From Cohaesibacter sp. (GTDB lineage: Bacteria; Pseudomonadota; Alphaproteobacteria; Rhizobiales; Cohaesibacteraceae), in the NCBI GenBank assembly GCA_025210795.1, contig JAOAQZ010000030.1, positions 21,134-85,133 of the forward strand: 64,000 nucleotides of DNA, written 5' to 3'. The translations under genes were made by a program, and so were the position numbers. Within the stretch, counting starts at the first letter, position 1. The number at the start of each line of letters is the position of its first letter. Under the pieces are notes generated by a model. It was not told where the DNA came from and did not search any database. It worked only from the letters and a program-made list of their open reading frames with translations. This document shows positions 36,895 to 45,074 of this stretch, piece by piece.

Positions 36895-38408
36895 ATGCCA
36901 AGAAATCCCCAGTTAGAACAATGGGAAGTTGCGATAATTCGAGCGATGCTCGAAGAAGAAACTTACAACAAACAGCAAATAGTCTCTTTTTTTCTAGGCC
37001 GGAACGCTCAATAAACCAAGGGCGGATCAGTGAAATTGAAGCCAATCATGAACGATATGACGGCATCGGTAAGGCATCAAGGCAAGAACTTAGCGAGTTT
37101 CTAGCTGATTGGGAGAAAATACGTTTTCCAATTGCTCCAAAAAACAATTCTGGCCCTGCCCACCCTGAGACACTGAAAGGAATGTTTCCATTAAGAAATG
37201 GCCATCCTCAACGGTTGGATGTGTCCGAAACGTCTCTTGTTGAAGGTAAGGAAAGCTTCGATTGGGGTAGTAAGCACAAGTATTGTAAAACACTTGCTGC
37301 AATGGCTAATAACATGGGAGGTTATATCTTATTTGGAGTTAAAGATGGTTCATTTGAAGTTGTTGGTATCCGTCATGATCGCATGGAACGGTTCGATCTA
37401 AGAAAAGCAAATGAGTATATTGTAAGAAACTTCAACCAATCTCTAGAGCTAGATAAAGGCCAATTTGAAATTGATGGCAAGACGGTTGGAGCGCTTTATG
37501 TCCATCCGGCGAAAAGTAAACCGGTTATTTGTACCTTTGATTCTGGTGATCTCAAATCTGGAGATATCTATTACCGATATTCTGGTGAAAGCCGCAGAAT
37601 TCAAGCCCCCGAGTTGGACCGATTGCTGAAGGAGCGCGACAAGATTGCCGATAGTCGAATTCTTCAAATGATGGCCAAATTATCAGAAACGGGCATCGAA
37701 AACTCTGCTCTAATCAATTTGGGCACTGGAGAAGTGGAGGGGCAAAAAGGAAAGTTCTTAATTGATGAAGAGCTTTTGGACAAAGTCAAATTTATCAGCC
37801 AAGGCAAACTTGTAGAGAAAGATGGTGCACCAACGTTGCGAGTTGTGGGAGATGTTCAACCTGTTGGTTCGGGTAAGATTACAATTCAACAGTCGGTGGT
37901 TGGTTCCATCTCGGAAAGGCATATTCATGAAGCTTTCCTATATCAGCGATGCCAATACGATCCAACCGCGTACATCAGGGCACAAACCCATCTTCAACCA
38001 GTTTGGCTTCCCATCTACTTTTTCGCATTGCATGCAGGCTTTGATAAGAACGCTTTAACGGAGTGTTTGAAGAAATCAGAAAGCCCTTACCAGCAAAGGG
38101 TTAAAAAGCAAATTGAACGTATTAAATCTGGTAACCCACCAACTGGCTGTCCATCTCGAGAAATGCTAGCTAAGTATATCTCGGATATTCTCAGTGATGA
38201 GCCAGTTTCCATTGAAACTGAGCTGGAAGCCAAGAAATACCTTCAATCTATCCGATTGCTCAAACCAGATGAGATTGAGCTTGAGAAAGCCCTATCTTTG
38301 TTGACTGATTTACGGGCTAGATTTGGAAATAGCAGATCAATTAGATCAGTTCTCAGATACGCGATTGCCGCCGTCGACGTGAACTGGTTTGCAAGAGAGA
38401 TCAAGTAA
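36895..38408 (+). CDS. AlbA_2/Schlafen-type DNA-binding protein, frame broken at a T-run
   Basis: The protein continuity runs through two frames. From the ATG at 36895 the first 33 residues (MPRNPQLEQWEVAIIRAMLE ... QIVSFF) read in one frame, which then stops at 37012; the continuation SRPERSINQGRISEIEANHE reads in the -1 frame from 36993 to the stop at 38408. Joined, it gives 504 residues: an N-terminal helix-turn-helix-like part (about 1-75) and an AlbA_2 domain (about 115-250, TSLVEGKESFDW, MANNMGGYILFGVKDG, YYRYSGESRRI), then an unassigned C-terminal half. An ATG at 36921 in the second frame would give 495 residues with an implausible N-terminus. It is visibly A/T-rich compared with its neighbours. 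Functions of such proteins range from regulation to defence. Frame loss could be a real mutation, phase variation, programmed shifting or a sequence error. Confidence 0.75.
36987..36993 (+). promoter_or_regulatory. In-frame U UUU UUU slippery heptamer
   Basis: Seven T residues lie so that the zero-frame codons are TCT TTT TTT, the exact X XXY YYZ register of canonical -1 frameshift sites. Slipping by one base here joins the two halves of the AlbA_2 gene. A purine-rich GAAGAAGAAAC lies 25 to 35 bases upstream; I see no strong hairpin just downstream. An eighth T would also restore the frame. Confidence 0.5.
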
Positions 38409-38553
38409 TTGTCCAATGAATAGAGTTTGAACTTCGCTCTTTGGCGTGTGCCAGATTTGCCGAAATAGTCAATTTAGGATCAAACGCATACCTGAGCATC
38501 CCTTTTCCGTTCTTCATTTTTAGGTGCCGTTCGTGCAAGGATCTCATGGCAGT

Positions 38554-38844
38554 TTACTTCGTTTCTTTGTTTTTTATCTTGGCCTGAAAATAGTGCTTGA
38601 TGGTGAAGCTTAAGTGGGCGGCTATCATCATGGCGGCGACTGTTCCGATGATGACGATGGTGAAGCGGTCAACGGGCAGGGCGGTGATGTTGGGCGTTGA
38701 GATGAAGGCGATGGTCGCAAAGATGACGGCGGACAGGGTTGCATGCCAGCGCTGTTTGATCAGCATGCCGGAAATAAAGGCAGCAATCCCCAAGGGGCTG
38801 AATAAAACCACGAAGATAATGGTGAGAAGTGCGGCGATATCCAT
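38554..38844 (-). CDS. Small three-span membrane protein
   Basis: 96 residues with hydrophobic segments at about 5-27, 34-50 and 60-82, and a lysine-rich tail (FQAKIKNKETK). I recognise no family. It lies between the AlbA_2 gene and the MarR-type regulator, on the regulator's strand but separated by about 90 bases. G+C content is similar to the core genome. Probably real because of its coherent membrane profile. Confidence 0.6.
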   Translation of the reverse strand: MDIAALLTIIFVVLFSPLGIAAFISGMLIKQRWHATLSAVIFATIAFISTPNITALPVDRFTIVIIGTVAAMMIAAHLSFTIKHYFQAKIKNKETK

Positions 38845-38932
38845 TGGGACCTCTTTGCTTTGGGCCTTATCTCAAGCTTGAGTCTCAGGCTTTTGTCTTA
38901 TGCCTTGCCTAATTAAGGGCAGCTTTTTGTGA

Positions 38933-39412
38933 TTATTCTGGCTGTTGCAGAAGCTTTTGGGCCTGATGATAAATCTTTTGGTTCATTTGAGAATAGGCCT
39001 TTTGTTCGTCTTCGCTTAAAGCGCTGAGCAAAAAGGCCTCCCGCTCGGTGACGAGGGGCAAGATTTCGTCCAGCAACCGGTGGCCCTTGCTTGAAAGGCG
39101 CAATAATTTGTTGCGCCGGTCTTTGGCATTTTCCTTGCGCTTAAGGTAGCCATCGGCCTCTAGCCGGCTAACGGCACGGCTGACCTGCATTTTGTCCAAT
39201 GTGGTATGGGCACATAGCTCGGTGCCTGTCATATCGGGTCTGTCGCGAAGGGCTGCAAGCAGGCGCCATTCAGAGCGGGACAGATTAAAATGCGAGCTAT
39301 ATAATTGCGCAATAGATTGGCTGACCGCATCCGCCAGCACCGCCAGCTGATAAGGCAGGAAGCTTTGCAGCTCGAAATCTTGCTCGGTCTGGCTGTCCTG
39401 TCCGGTGGTCAT
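38933..39412 (-). CDS. MarR family transcriptional regulator
   Basis: 159 residues with the winged helix of MarR: LSRSEWRLLAALRDRPDMTG, TTLDKMQVSRAVSRLEADGY and the wing RKENAKDRRNKLLRLS. The start is uncertain: the ATG at 39412 has only a distant AAGG, and one at 39451 has AAGAG. It diverges from the VOC/hydroxylase/DUF2783 cluster, with 21-bp tandem repeats between, so it most likely represses that cluster and responds to its aromatic substrate. Confidence 0.9.
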   Translation of the reverse strand: MTTGQDSQTEQDFELQSFLPYQLAVLADAVSQSIAQLYSSHFNLSRSEWRLLAALRDRPDMTGTELCAHTTLDKMQVSRAVSRLEADGYLKRKENAKDRRNKLLRLSSKGHRLLDEILPLVTEREAFLLSALSEDEQKAYSQMNQKIYHQAQKLLQQPE

Positions 39413-39612
39413 AATGCTTCTATCATCCTTAAAGGCGTCTGCTGGCCGCATGCAGGCTCTTGGCCCGCCTGATTTTGCGCAATCGCACAGGGTCGTTTTA
39501 GGAAAGATTTTTTGGCTGTGCAAGTTTTTATCTTGTTCCAGTAGGTTGCGCTTTTATGAAAGCCATTTAAATTCAATGAGATAAATAATTTTCAAGAATC
39601 CTCTTGCAGATA

Positions 39613-39654
39613 TTGGTAACAAATGATACCAATATAGTAACAAATGAAACTAAT
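39613..39654. promoter_or_regulatory. Tandem 21-bp repeats with an embedded inverted repeat, candidate MarR operator
   Basis: GTAACAAATGATACCAAT (39616) and GTAACAAATGAAACTAAT (39637) are spaced 21 bases apart, two turns of the helix. The first copy is part of the perfect inverted repeat TTGGTA-N8-TACCAA (39613-39632). They end about 30 bases before the VOC gene start and would overlap its promoter. Confidence 0.6.
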
Positions 39655-39685
39655 TTGATGCATAGCCTTACCTGGGAGGGATATC

Positions 39686-40243
39686 ATGAGTGCTGCGCTT
39701 AAGATTGATCAAATTCACCACGTTGCTTATCGCTGTAAAGATGCCAAGGAGACTGTTGAATGGTATGTCAACAATCTTAATATGGATTTTGTTCTGGCGA
39801 TTGCAGAAGATTTTGTCCCTTCTACCCATGAGCCGGATCCTTACATGCATCTGTTCCTTGATGCGGGCAATGGCAATGTTCTGGCTTTCTTTGAGTTGCC
39901 AACCAAGCCGGAAATGGGCCGCGATGAAAATACCCCTGTATGGGTTCAGCATATTGCCTTTAAGGTAAAAGATCGCGAGACCTTGATCGCCTTTAAAGAA
40001 AAGCTGGAAGGCAATGGCATTGATGTTCTGGGCGTGACCGATCACTCTATTTTCCATTCTATCTATTTCTTTGATCCAAATGGCCACCGCATTGAGTTGG
40101 CATGTCCGGATTCAGCAGAAGAAGCCAAACTGGCCAAGCTGGACGCTGTTAAATGGGAAATGCTGGAAGAATGGTCCAAGACCAAAAAAGCCCCCAAGCA
40201 TGCTGAATGGCTTCATGCCAAAGAGCTGGACGGTGTGGAATAA
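39686..40243 (+). CDS. VOC superfamily protein, dioxygenase-like
   Basis: 185 residues with the paired beta-alpha-beta-beta-beta modules of the vicinal-oxygen-chelate fold. Candidate metal ligands are the histidine in IHHVAYRC, the one in VQHIAFKV and the glutamate in HRIELACP. GGAGG precedes the ATG. It is followed at about 100 bases by a flavin hydroxylase and DUF2783, suggesting an aromatic-ring pathway in which this protein acts on the hydroxylated product or as an isomerase or lyase. Confidence 0.85.
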   Translation: MSAALKIDQIHHVAYRCKDAKETVEWYVNNLNMDFVLAIAEDFVPSTHEPDPYMHLFLDAGNGNVLAFFELPTKPEMGRDENTPVWVQHIAFKVKDRETLIAFKEKLEGNGIDVLGVTDHSIFHSIYFFDPNGHRIELACPDSAEEAKLAKLDAVKWEMLEEWSKTKKAPKHAEWLHAKELDGVE

Positions 40244-40347
40244 CCCCTAAAGCTTTGCTTTTGTTAAGAGACAGGCTGCGCCTCTGCTTTCGGTTTTGCC
40301 GCAAGAGTGGCAGAGGTGCGCCTTTTTGACGATTGGGTGGAGGACCG

Positions 40348-41958
40348 ATGCTCAATACTTATACTTATCCGGAATTTGATTATATTTGTTCGCCTGAGCA
40401 AAAATCGGGGGAGGTCAAGCGCCATCCCGTTGTTGTGATCGGCGCGGGCCCCATTGGCCTGACTGCAGCGCTTGATTGTGCGGCTCGCGATATTGATGTT
40501 GTGGTGCTCGACGATAACAACACCGTGTCTATTGGCTCTCGCGCGGTATGCTATGCCAAACGCCCGCTGGAGATTTGGGATCGCCTTGGCTGCGCCGAGC
40601 GCATGACCGACAAGGGTGTGAACTGGAAGAAGGGCAAGGTCTTCTTTAAGGAAAAGCTTGCTTATCAGTTTGATCTGTTGGCTGAAGATCACCACAAAAT
40701 GCCAGCTATGATCAATCTTCAGCAATATTATCTTGAAGAATATATGGTTGATCAGTGTAATGCGGACGATAAGATCGACCTGCGCTGGAAGCATAAGCTG
40801 ATTTCTATCACCCAGCATGATGATTATGCCGAGCTGACGATCGAGACCCCGGACGGGATCTTTAAAATGGAAGCCACTTGGGTGATTGGCTGTGACGGGG
40901 CCAATTCGGACCTGCGCAATATGCTTGGTGCGGAATTTACCGGCCAATTCTTTCAGGACCGCTTCCTGATTGCTGACATTGTGATGAAGGCGGATTTTCC
41001 CGCTGAGCGCTGGTTCTGGTTTGATCCTCCGTTCCATCCCAACCAGTCGGTGTTGCTGCATATGCAGTCAGACAATGTTTGGCGGATTGATTTCCAGCTG
41101 GGTTGGGATTCAGATCCGGCTGAAGAGAAAAAGCCTGAAAACATTATTCCGCGGGTCAAAGCCATGCTTGGCGATGATGTGGAGTTTGAGCTTGAATGGG
41201 CTTCTGTCTATCAGTTTGCCTGCCGCCGTATCGACAATTTGCGCTATGGCCGGGTTCTGTTTGCCGGTGATAGTGCGCATCAGGTCTCGCCTTTTGGCGC
41301 GCGCGGTGCCAATACCGGCGTGCAGGATATTGATAATCTGAGCTGGAAGCTGAAACTGGTTCTGGATGGGGATGCGCCAGAAAGCCTGATCGATTCTTAT
41401 GATGAAGAGCGGGCCTTTGCAGCGGATGACAATCTGCTCAACTCTACCCGCTCAACGGATTTCATCACACCAAAATCCAAAGGTAGTCGCTTTTATCGCG
41501 ATGCTGTGCTGGAGTTGGCCGAGCTGACCGATTTTGCCAAACCTCTGGTCAATTCTGGCCGCCTGTCAACACCAACGCCTTATGTACATTCCTCGCTTAA
41601 CAGCTCGGATGTGGAGGCGTTTAAAGGCAAAATGGTGCCGGGCACCAACTGCGCCGATGCGCCGATTTCTCGTGACGGGCAAGAGGGATGGCTACTCAAC
41701 CAGCTTGGAGAAGGCTTTGTTGTGCTGACTGTGGGCTCCTCTGATGTGGCTGAGGTAAGTCATGGCAATGTCAGCGCCAAGGTTCTGTCTGTTGGCACGG
41801 ATATTGAAGATGTGAAAGGTGTGTTTGCCGAGCGTTATGACGCCAAGGAAGGCACAACCTATTTGATCCGTCCTGACCAGCATGTGGCCGCTCGCTGGCG
41901 CGGGTTTGATGAAGCAAAGATCAAGGCAGCTCTTGCCTGTTCCATTGGTGAGAGATAA
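40348..41958 (+). CDS. FAD-dependent aromatic hydroxylase, MhpA-like
   Basis: 536-residue class A flavin monooxygenase. The nucleotide site is VVVIGAGPIGLTAALDC (about 32-48), the DG motif is VIGCDGANSDLRN, and the GD motif is VLFAGDSAHQVSPFGARGAN. The C-terminal thioredoxin-like domain is present (GTNCADAPISRDGQ onward). GGAGGACC precedes the ATG at 40348. Relatives hydroxylate phenolic or hydroxyphenylpropionate substrates with NAD(P)H and oxygen. The DUF2783 gene follows 11 bases later. Confidence 0.9.
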   Translation: MLNTYTYPEFDYICSPEQKSGEVKRHPVVVIGAGPIGLTAALDCAARDIDVVVLDDNNTVSIGSRAVCYAKRPLEIWDRLGCAERMTDKGVNWKKGKVFFKEKLAYQFDLLAEDHHKMPAMINLQQYYLEEYMVDQCNADDKIDLRWKHKLISITQHDDYAELTIETPDGIFKMEATWVIGCDGANSDLRNMLGAEFTGQFFQDRFLIADIVMKADFPAERWFWFDPPFHPNQSVLLHMQSDNVWRIDFQLGWDSDPAEEKKPENIIPRVKAMLGDDVEFELEWASVYQFACRRIDNLRYGRVLFAGDSAHQVSPFGARGANTGVQDIDNLSWKLKLVLDGDAPESLIDSYDEERAFAADDNLLNSTRSTDFITPKSKGSRFYRDAVLELAELTDFAKPLVNSGRLSTPTPYVHSSLNSSDVEAFKGKMVPGTNCADAPISRDGQEGWLLNQLGEGFVVLTVGSSDVAEVSHGNVSAKVLSVGTDIEDVKGVFAERYDAKEGTTYLIRPDQHVAARWRGFDEAKIKAALACSIGER

Positions 41959-41969
41959 GGAGGCTTGTT

Positions 41970-42161
41970 ATGGCTTTAAAGGATACACTCAATATTGCCG
42001 ATCCGGATGGCTTTTATCAGGAGCTTATCGATTCGCAGCGCGATCTGAACGAAGATGATCAGCAGCTGATGAATGCAAAGCTGGTCCTGATTCTGGCCAA
42101 TCTTGTGGGGGATCGTGATGTCTTGAGCGAAGCGATCAAGCTGGCGGCGACGCGCCCGTAA
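41970..42161 (+). CDS. DUF2783 family small protein
   Basis: 63 residues starting MALKDTLNIADPDGFYQELI and containing NAKLVLILANLVGDRDVL, the family core. AAGGAGG precedes the ATG, and the gene begins 11 bases after the hydroxylase stop. DUF2783 genes are typically found beside such hydroxylases, as far as I recall, so a role as a partner or stabiliser of the enzyme is likely, but no function is known. Confidence 0.88.
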   Translation: MALKDTLNIADPDGFYQELIDSQRDLNEDDQQLMNAKLVLILANLVGDRDVLSEAIKLAATRP

Positions 42162-42193
42162 GGCTTGAAGACTGTCGATTTCGATCAATACAG

Positions 42194-42228
42194 AAAAGGC
42201 CAGCCTCATTATTTGAGGCTGGCCTTTT
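42194..42228. terminator. Bidirectional terminator after DUF2783
   Basis: AAAAGGCCAGCCTCA and TGAGGCTGGCCTTTT form 15 perfect pairs with loop TTATT. It serves the plus-strand catabolic cluster and the converging BA14K gene. Confidence 0.9.
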
Positions 42229-42249
42229 TACTTGTCTGATGATCGAGCC

Positions 42250-42672
42250 TTAACGACAGAAGTGGCGCCGTCCGTCATAGCCGCGGAAATAGCCTGTCCG
42301 AGGATTGAACGAACGATAGCGGTTGGAACAATAGCGATACCATTTTGCTGTCCAGGGCTTATAGCGGCGCTGGGTTTTATAGCGCACAGGCCGGGATTTG
42401 CGCGGAACAACATGCTTGTGGCGCACGCCATTATGGGTATGCCAGCCGCGACGGAAGTGGCGGTGATAATGATTGCGTGGGCCGACCCAGCGGTCGTTAT
42501 ATTGATTGTTGTGGTGGATAAAAGCGGCTGTGCCCAGCGCACCAATAGCCAAACCAGCGACAAAGGCGGCATTCCGACCATTTCTGGCTTCTGCCTTGTT
42601 GGTTGGCAGCATTATGGTCAGGGCCGGAAGCAGGGCCAAAACCAGAGCCAGCGAGGTTAGTTTTCTCATCAT
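42250..42672 (-). CDS. BA14K family protein (first of tandem pair)
   Basis: 140 residues: a signal peptide (MMRKLTSLALVLALLPALTI ... AEA), a glycine/alanine hydrophobic stretch (FVAGLAIGALGTAAF), a histidine- and arginine-rich middle, and the BA14K C-terminal motif WTAKWYRYCSNRYRSFNP ... DGRRHFCR. The family is named after a Brucella lectin-like immunoreactive protein. AAGGAG precedes the ATG at 42672. Probably an envelope protein; function unknown. A shorter paralogue follows upstream on the same strand. Confidence 0.88.
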   Translation of the reverse strand: MMRKLTSLALVLALLPALTIMLPTNKAEARNGRNAAFVAGLAIGALGTAAFIHHNNQYNDRWVGPRNHYHRHFRRGWHTHNGVRHKHVVPRKSRPVRYKTQRRYKPWTAKWYRYCSNRYRSFNPRTGYFRGYDGRRHFCR

Positions 42673-42879
42673 CCTGTCAGTCTCCTTAAATTTGCTAGTT
42701 GCACCCATATCGCTTGATTTCAACACAAGCATGAAAGGGTGGCGGAATTTTGACTACTGGCTGCCGAAGTGCGCAATTGTTTTGTGTTTGTTTGGGAGCC
42801 GGGCTTGTATGGACTTCTTTGCTACTTTGATTTGTTCAAGGGTAAGGGCAAGATGCCTGCAAGGGCAAGTAGAAAAGCC

Positions 42880-42916
42880 AAGCGGGGATCGGTGATTATT
42901 TCACCGATCCCCGCTT
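42880..42916 (-). terminator. Perfect 16-bp hairpin between the BA14K genes
   Basis: AAGCGGGGATCGGTGA pairs fully with TCACCGATCCCCGCTT over a five-base loop, about 50 bases after the second BA14K gene. On the minus strand it leads into GGCTTTTCT. It separates the two paralogues into different transcripts. Confidence 0.75.
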
Positions 42917-42968
42917 GATTGAAAATAGGGTTTTGGTTTCTTTGGATTGCCAGGTTACGCAGATAACG

Positions 42969-43313
42969 TTAGCGGCAGAAACGTGCGCGACCACTGTAAG
43001 TGATAAAATAGCCAGTGCGCGGGTTAAAAGAACGATAACGAGCAGAGCAATAGTCATACCAAGCTGCGGTCCATGGAGCTGGGCGGCCATAATGATGGGT
43101 GTGACCATTATAGTTGCGATGATAATGCCCGTTATGGCGATGGGACGATGCATGTGTGGCAATTGCACCAACTGCAAGACCGGTGATGGCGCCGACTGCA
43201 AAAGCGGCATTGCGGCCGCCTGCGGCTTCTGCTTTGGTTGTTGACATGGTGATTACAGACGCAGGAACCAGAGCTGCAAGAAGGGCAAAAGTGGTCAGGG
43301 ATTTCGTGAACAT
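42969..43313 (-). CDS. BA14K family protein (second of tandem pair)
   Basis: 114 residues with a signal peptide (MFTKSLTTFALLAALVPASV ... AEA), the shared GRNAAF motif followed by a hydrophobic stretch (AVGAITGLAVGAIATHA), a histidine-rich linker and the C-terminal WTAAWYDYCSARYRSFNPRT ... ARFCR. GGAGA precedes the ATG. Close similarity with the neighbour in both ends but not in the middle points to gene duplication with divergence of the linker. Diverges from the ECF sigma gene. Confidence 0.88.
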   Translation of the reverse strand: MFTKSLTTFALLAALVPASVITMSTTKAEAAGGRNAAFAVGAITGLAVGAIATHASSHRHNGHYHRNYNGHTHHYGRPAPWTAAWYDYCSARYRSFNPRTGYFITYSGRARFCR

Positions 43314-43634
43314 GATCGTCTCCTTAAGATGTGTCGCTTTGTTTGAGTTGCGCTGTGTTGCTGCGCTTGTACTAGTCAGACGCGGCGGTGAGAGATCTGG
43401 TTCATTTCTTTTTTGATTTTTTTCAAAAAAATATCGTTTTTCTGGCTCTTCTATATCTAGTCCCTTGTTATTCTTTTGTTTTCTATTTCTTTTAAGGGGC
43501 CATTGGACCTTGGGCTGTCCTGTGGCATTGTTGGTGTGTTCGATAAATTTTCAAAGCTATAGAGATTGTGCGAAAAAGATTGAACCTTGTGGCGTCTGGC
43601 CACGACATAGGTATGACAGTAGAGATGAAATGTG
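43314..43634. other. Divergent intergenic region between BA14K and the ECF sigma gene
   Basis: About 320 bases with an A/T-rich centre (TTTTTTGATTTTTTTCAAAAAAA near 43420, itself an inverted repeat). GTGG...CCAC flanks about 43587-43602. A TTGAACC-like element 55 to 60 bases before the sigma start could be an ECF -35 box, but a -10 element is not clear. Confidence 0.4.
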
Positions 43635-44204
43635 ATGTCTGGATCTGAAAGTGCTCGTGATTTGGAGCTGCTTAAACAAATAGCCAGCAATGATCGCAAA
43701 GCGATCGCGCTTTTGTATCAGCGGCATCACCTTCGGCTTTATCACTATCTGCTTCGGTTTGTGAAAAGTGAAGCGGTGGCAGAAGAACTGGTCAATGAGA
43801 CATTTCTTGATGTCTGGCGGTCAGCTGGAAAGTTTGAGGGACGCTCTCAGGTTTCTTCCTGGATCATTTCGATTGGGAGGAATAAGGCGATCAGTTTGCT
43901 GCGCAAGCGATCAGATGCTGAACTGGATGATGATTATGCCTCCGGTTTGGAAGATGAGAGCGACACACCGGAAACAAGCACGCTGAAACAGGATAAAGCC
44001 AAGGCCATGCGTCTTTGTATCAATCGTCTGGGGCCGGATCATCGAGAGGTGATTGATCTGGTTTATTATCAGGAGAAGGCAATCAAGGAGATTGCGATCA
44101 TTCTGGATGTCCCGGAAAATACGGTAAAGACACGGGTTTTTCATGCTCGCAAAAAGCTGTCTGAATTACTGAGCAAAGCTGGAATTGACCGGGGATGGCC
44201 ATGA
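43635..44204 (+). CDS. ECF-type RNA polymerase sigma factor
   Basis: 189 residues with sigma region 2 (about 8-75, including AIALLYQRHHLRLYHYLLRF and AEELVNETFLDVWR) and region 4 (about 120-180, REVIDLVYYQEKAIKEIAII ... VPENTVKTRVFHARKKL), lacking region 3. The ATG at 43635 is used rather than the GTG just before it. The next gene encodes a membrane anti-sigma factor and the one after it a subtilisin, a set that suggests envelope-stress control. Confidence 0.93.
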   Translation: MSGSESARDLELLKQIASNDRKAIALLYQRHHLRLYHYLLRFVKSEAVAEELVNETFLDVWRSAGKFEGRSQVSSWIISIGRNKAISLLRKRSDAELDDDYASGLEDESDTPETSTLKQDKAKAMRLCINRLGPDHREVIDLVYYQEKAIKEIAIILDVPENTVKTRVFHARKKLSELLSKAGIDRGWP

Positions 44205-44264
44205 AATACGCAAAGATTGGTCATGTGAATTTGCCAAATGGATGCCAATGTCGAGGATGAAGAA

Positions 44265-44960
44265 ATGAAATATGATCAGGAAATAGAAGAGCTTCTGCCT
44301 TGGTATGCCAAGGATTTGCTGGAGCCTGAGCAAAAGGCCCGTGTGGATGCCTATCTGGCCGATCATCCTGATATGCATATTCAGCTTGATTTGATTGCAC
44401 AGGAAGATGAGGCCAGCCAGCAAATCCATGCTTCTTTGGGTGCACCGCGCCCCGGCGGGCTTGATGCGCTTATGGCACAAATTGACGCTGAGGGTTCGCA
44501 AACGGCTCAAGTGGGAACTCGTTCCTCCAAGAGTTCAAGCCTATGGGCATATGTTCAGAATTTCCTGCGCTCTTTTCAGACGCCGGGCATGCAGATGGCT
44601 GCGATGGCGGCGGCCTTGGTGATCGTGGCTCAAGCCGTGATTATTGGCGGCCTTGTTGATACCTCCTCTCAAAGCGGGCAAGGGGGAGTGGGGCACTCTT
44701 TCAAGGTTGCTTCTGGTAAAGACCCTGCTGTGGTATCATCGGATGTGCGATTGCTGCTGTCTTTTCATGCGGATACCAAGATTGCTGAGATCACAGCACT
44801 GCTGAGCAAGAGTAAAGCGAAGATTGTTGGAGGACCAAAGGCGGGTGGCTTTTATGAGATTGCTGTATCGGACAAAGATCTCCCCGAAGGAGGAGTGAAA
44901 GCGCTGAAGGCATCTTTTGCCAGCAATTCTACGGTCCGGTTTGTGTCTGTTCAAAAATAA
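44265..44960 (+). CDS. Membrane-spanning anti-sigma factor
   Basis: 231 residues. The N-terminal cytoplasmic part (1-100) has the ELLPWYAKDLLEPEQKARVD pattern of anti-sigma domains, but the HxxxCxxC zinc ligands are missing. One membrane span covers about 109-130, followed by a periplasmic domain of about 100 residues (LLLSFHADTKIAEITALLSK...). GAGG precedes the ATG at 44265; an ATG at 44238 has no ribosome site. It follows the sigma gene by 60 bases and presumably binds it. Confidence 0.85.
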   Translation: MKYDQEIEELLPWYAKDLLEPEQKARVDAYLADHPDMHIQLDLIAQEDEASQQIHASLGAPRPGGLDALMAQIDAEGSQTAQVGTRSSKSSSLWAYVQNFLRSFQTPGMQMAAMAAALVIVAQAVIIGGLVDTSSQSGQGGVGHSFKVASGKDPAVVSSDVRLLLSFHADTKIAEITALLSKSKAKIVGGPKAGGFYEIAVSDKDLPEGGVKALKASFASNSTVRFVSVQK

Positions 44961-45074
44961 AATCTGCTGTTTCCTTTCGAAAACTATGGGGTTGGCTAGA
45001 GCGCTTGTTTTTTTCAGGAAAACGGACAAAGACGATTAAAAATAATGACTGCTAGATGAAAGATTGTGGGTGTT

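Noticed and set aside
36921..36992. ATG at 36921 as the real start of the AlbA_2 protein
   Set aside because: The 24 residues it would add are unlike any natural N-terminus I know, whereas the other frame continues the protein pattern smoothly to the T-run. It is kept only as a less likely alternative.
36433..38553. Attachment-site duplication of the tRNA-Leu 3' end
   Set aside because: I looked for a second copy of the T-arm and acceptor sequence downstream of the AlbA_2 gene and found none within the stretch to 38553.
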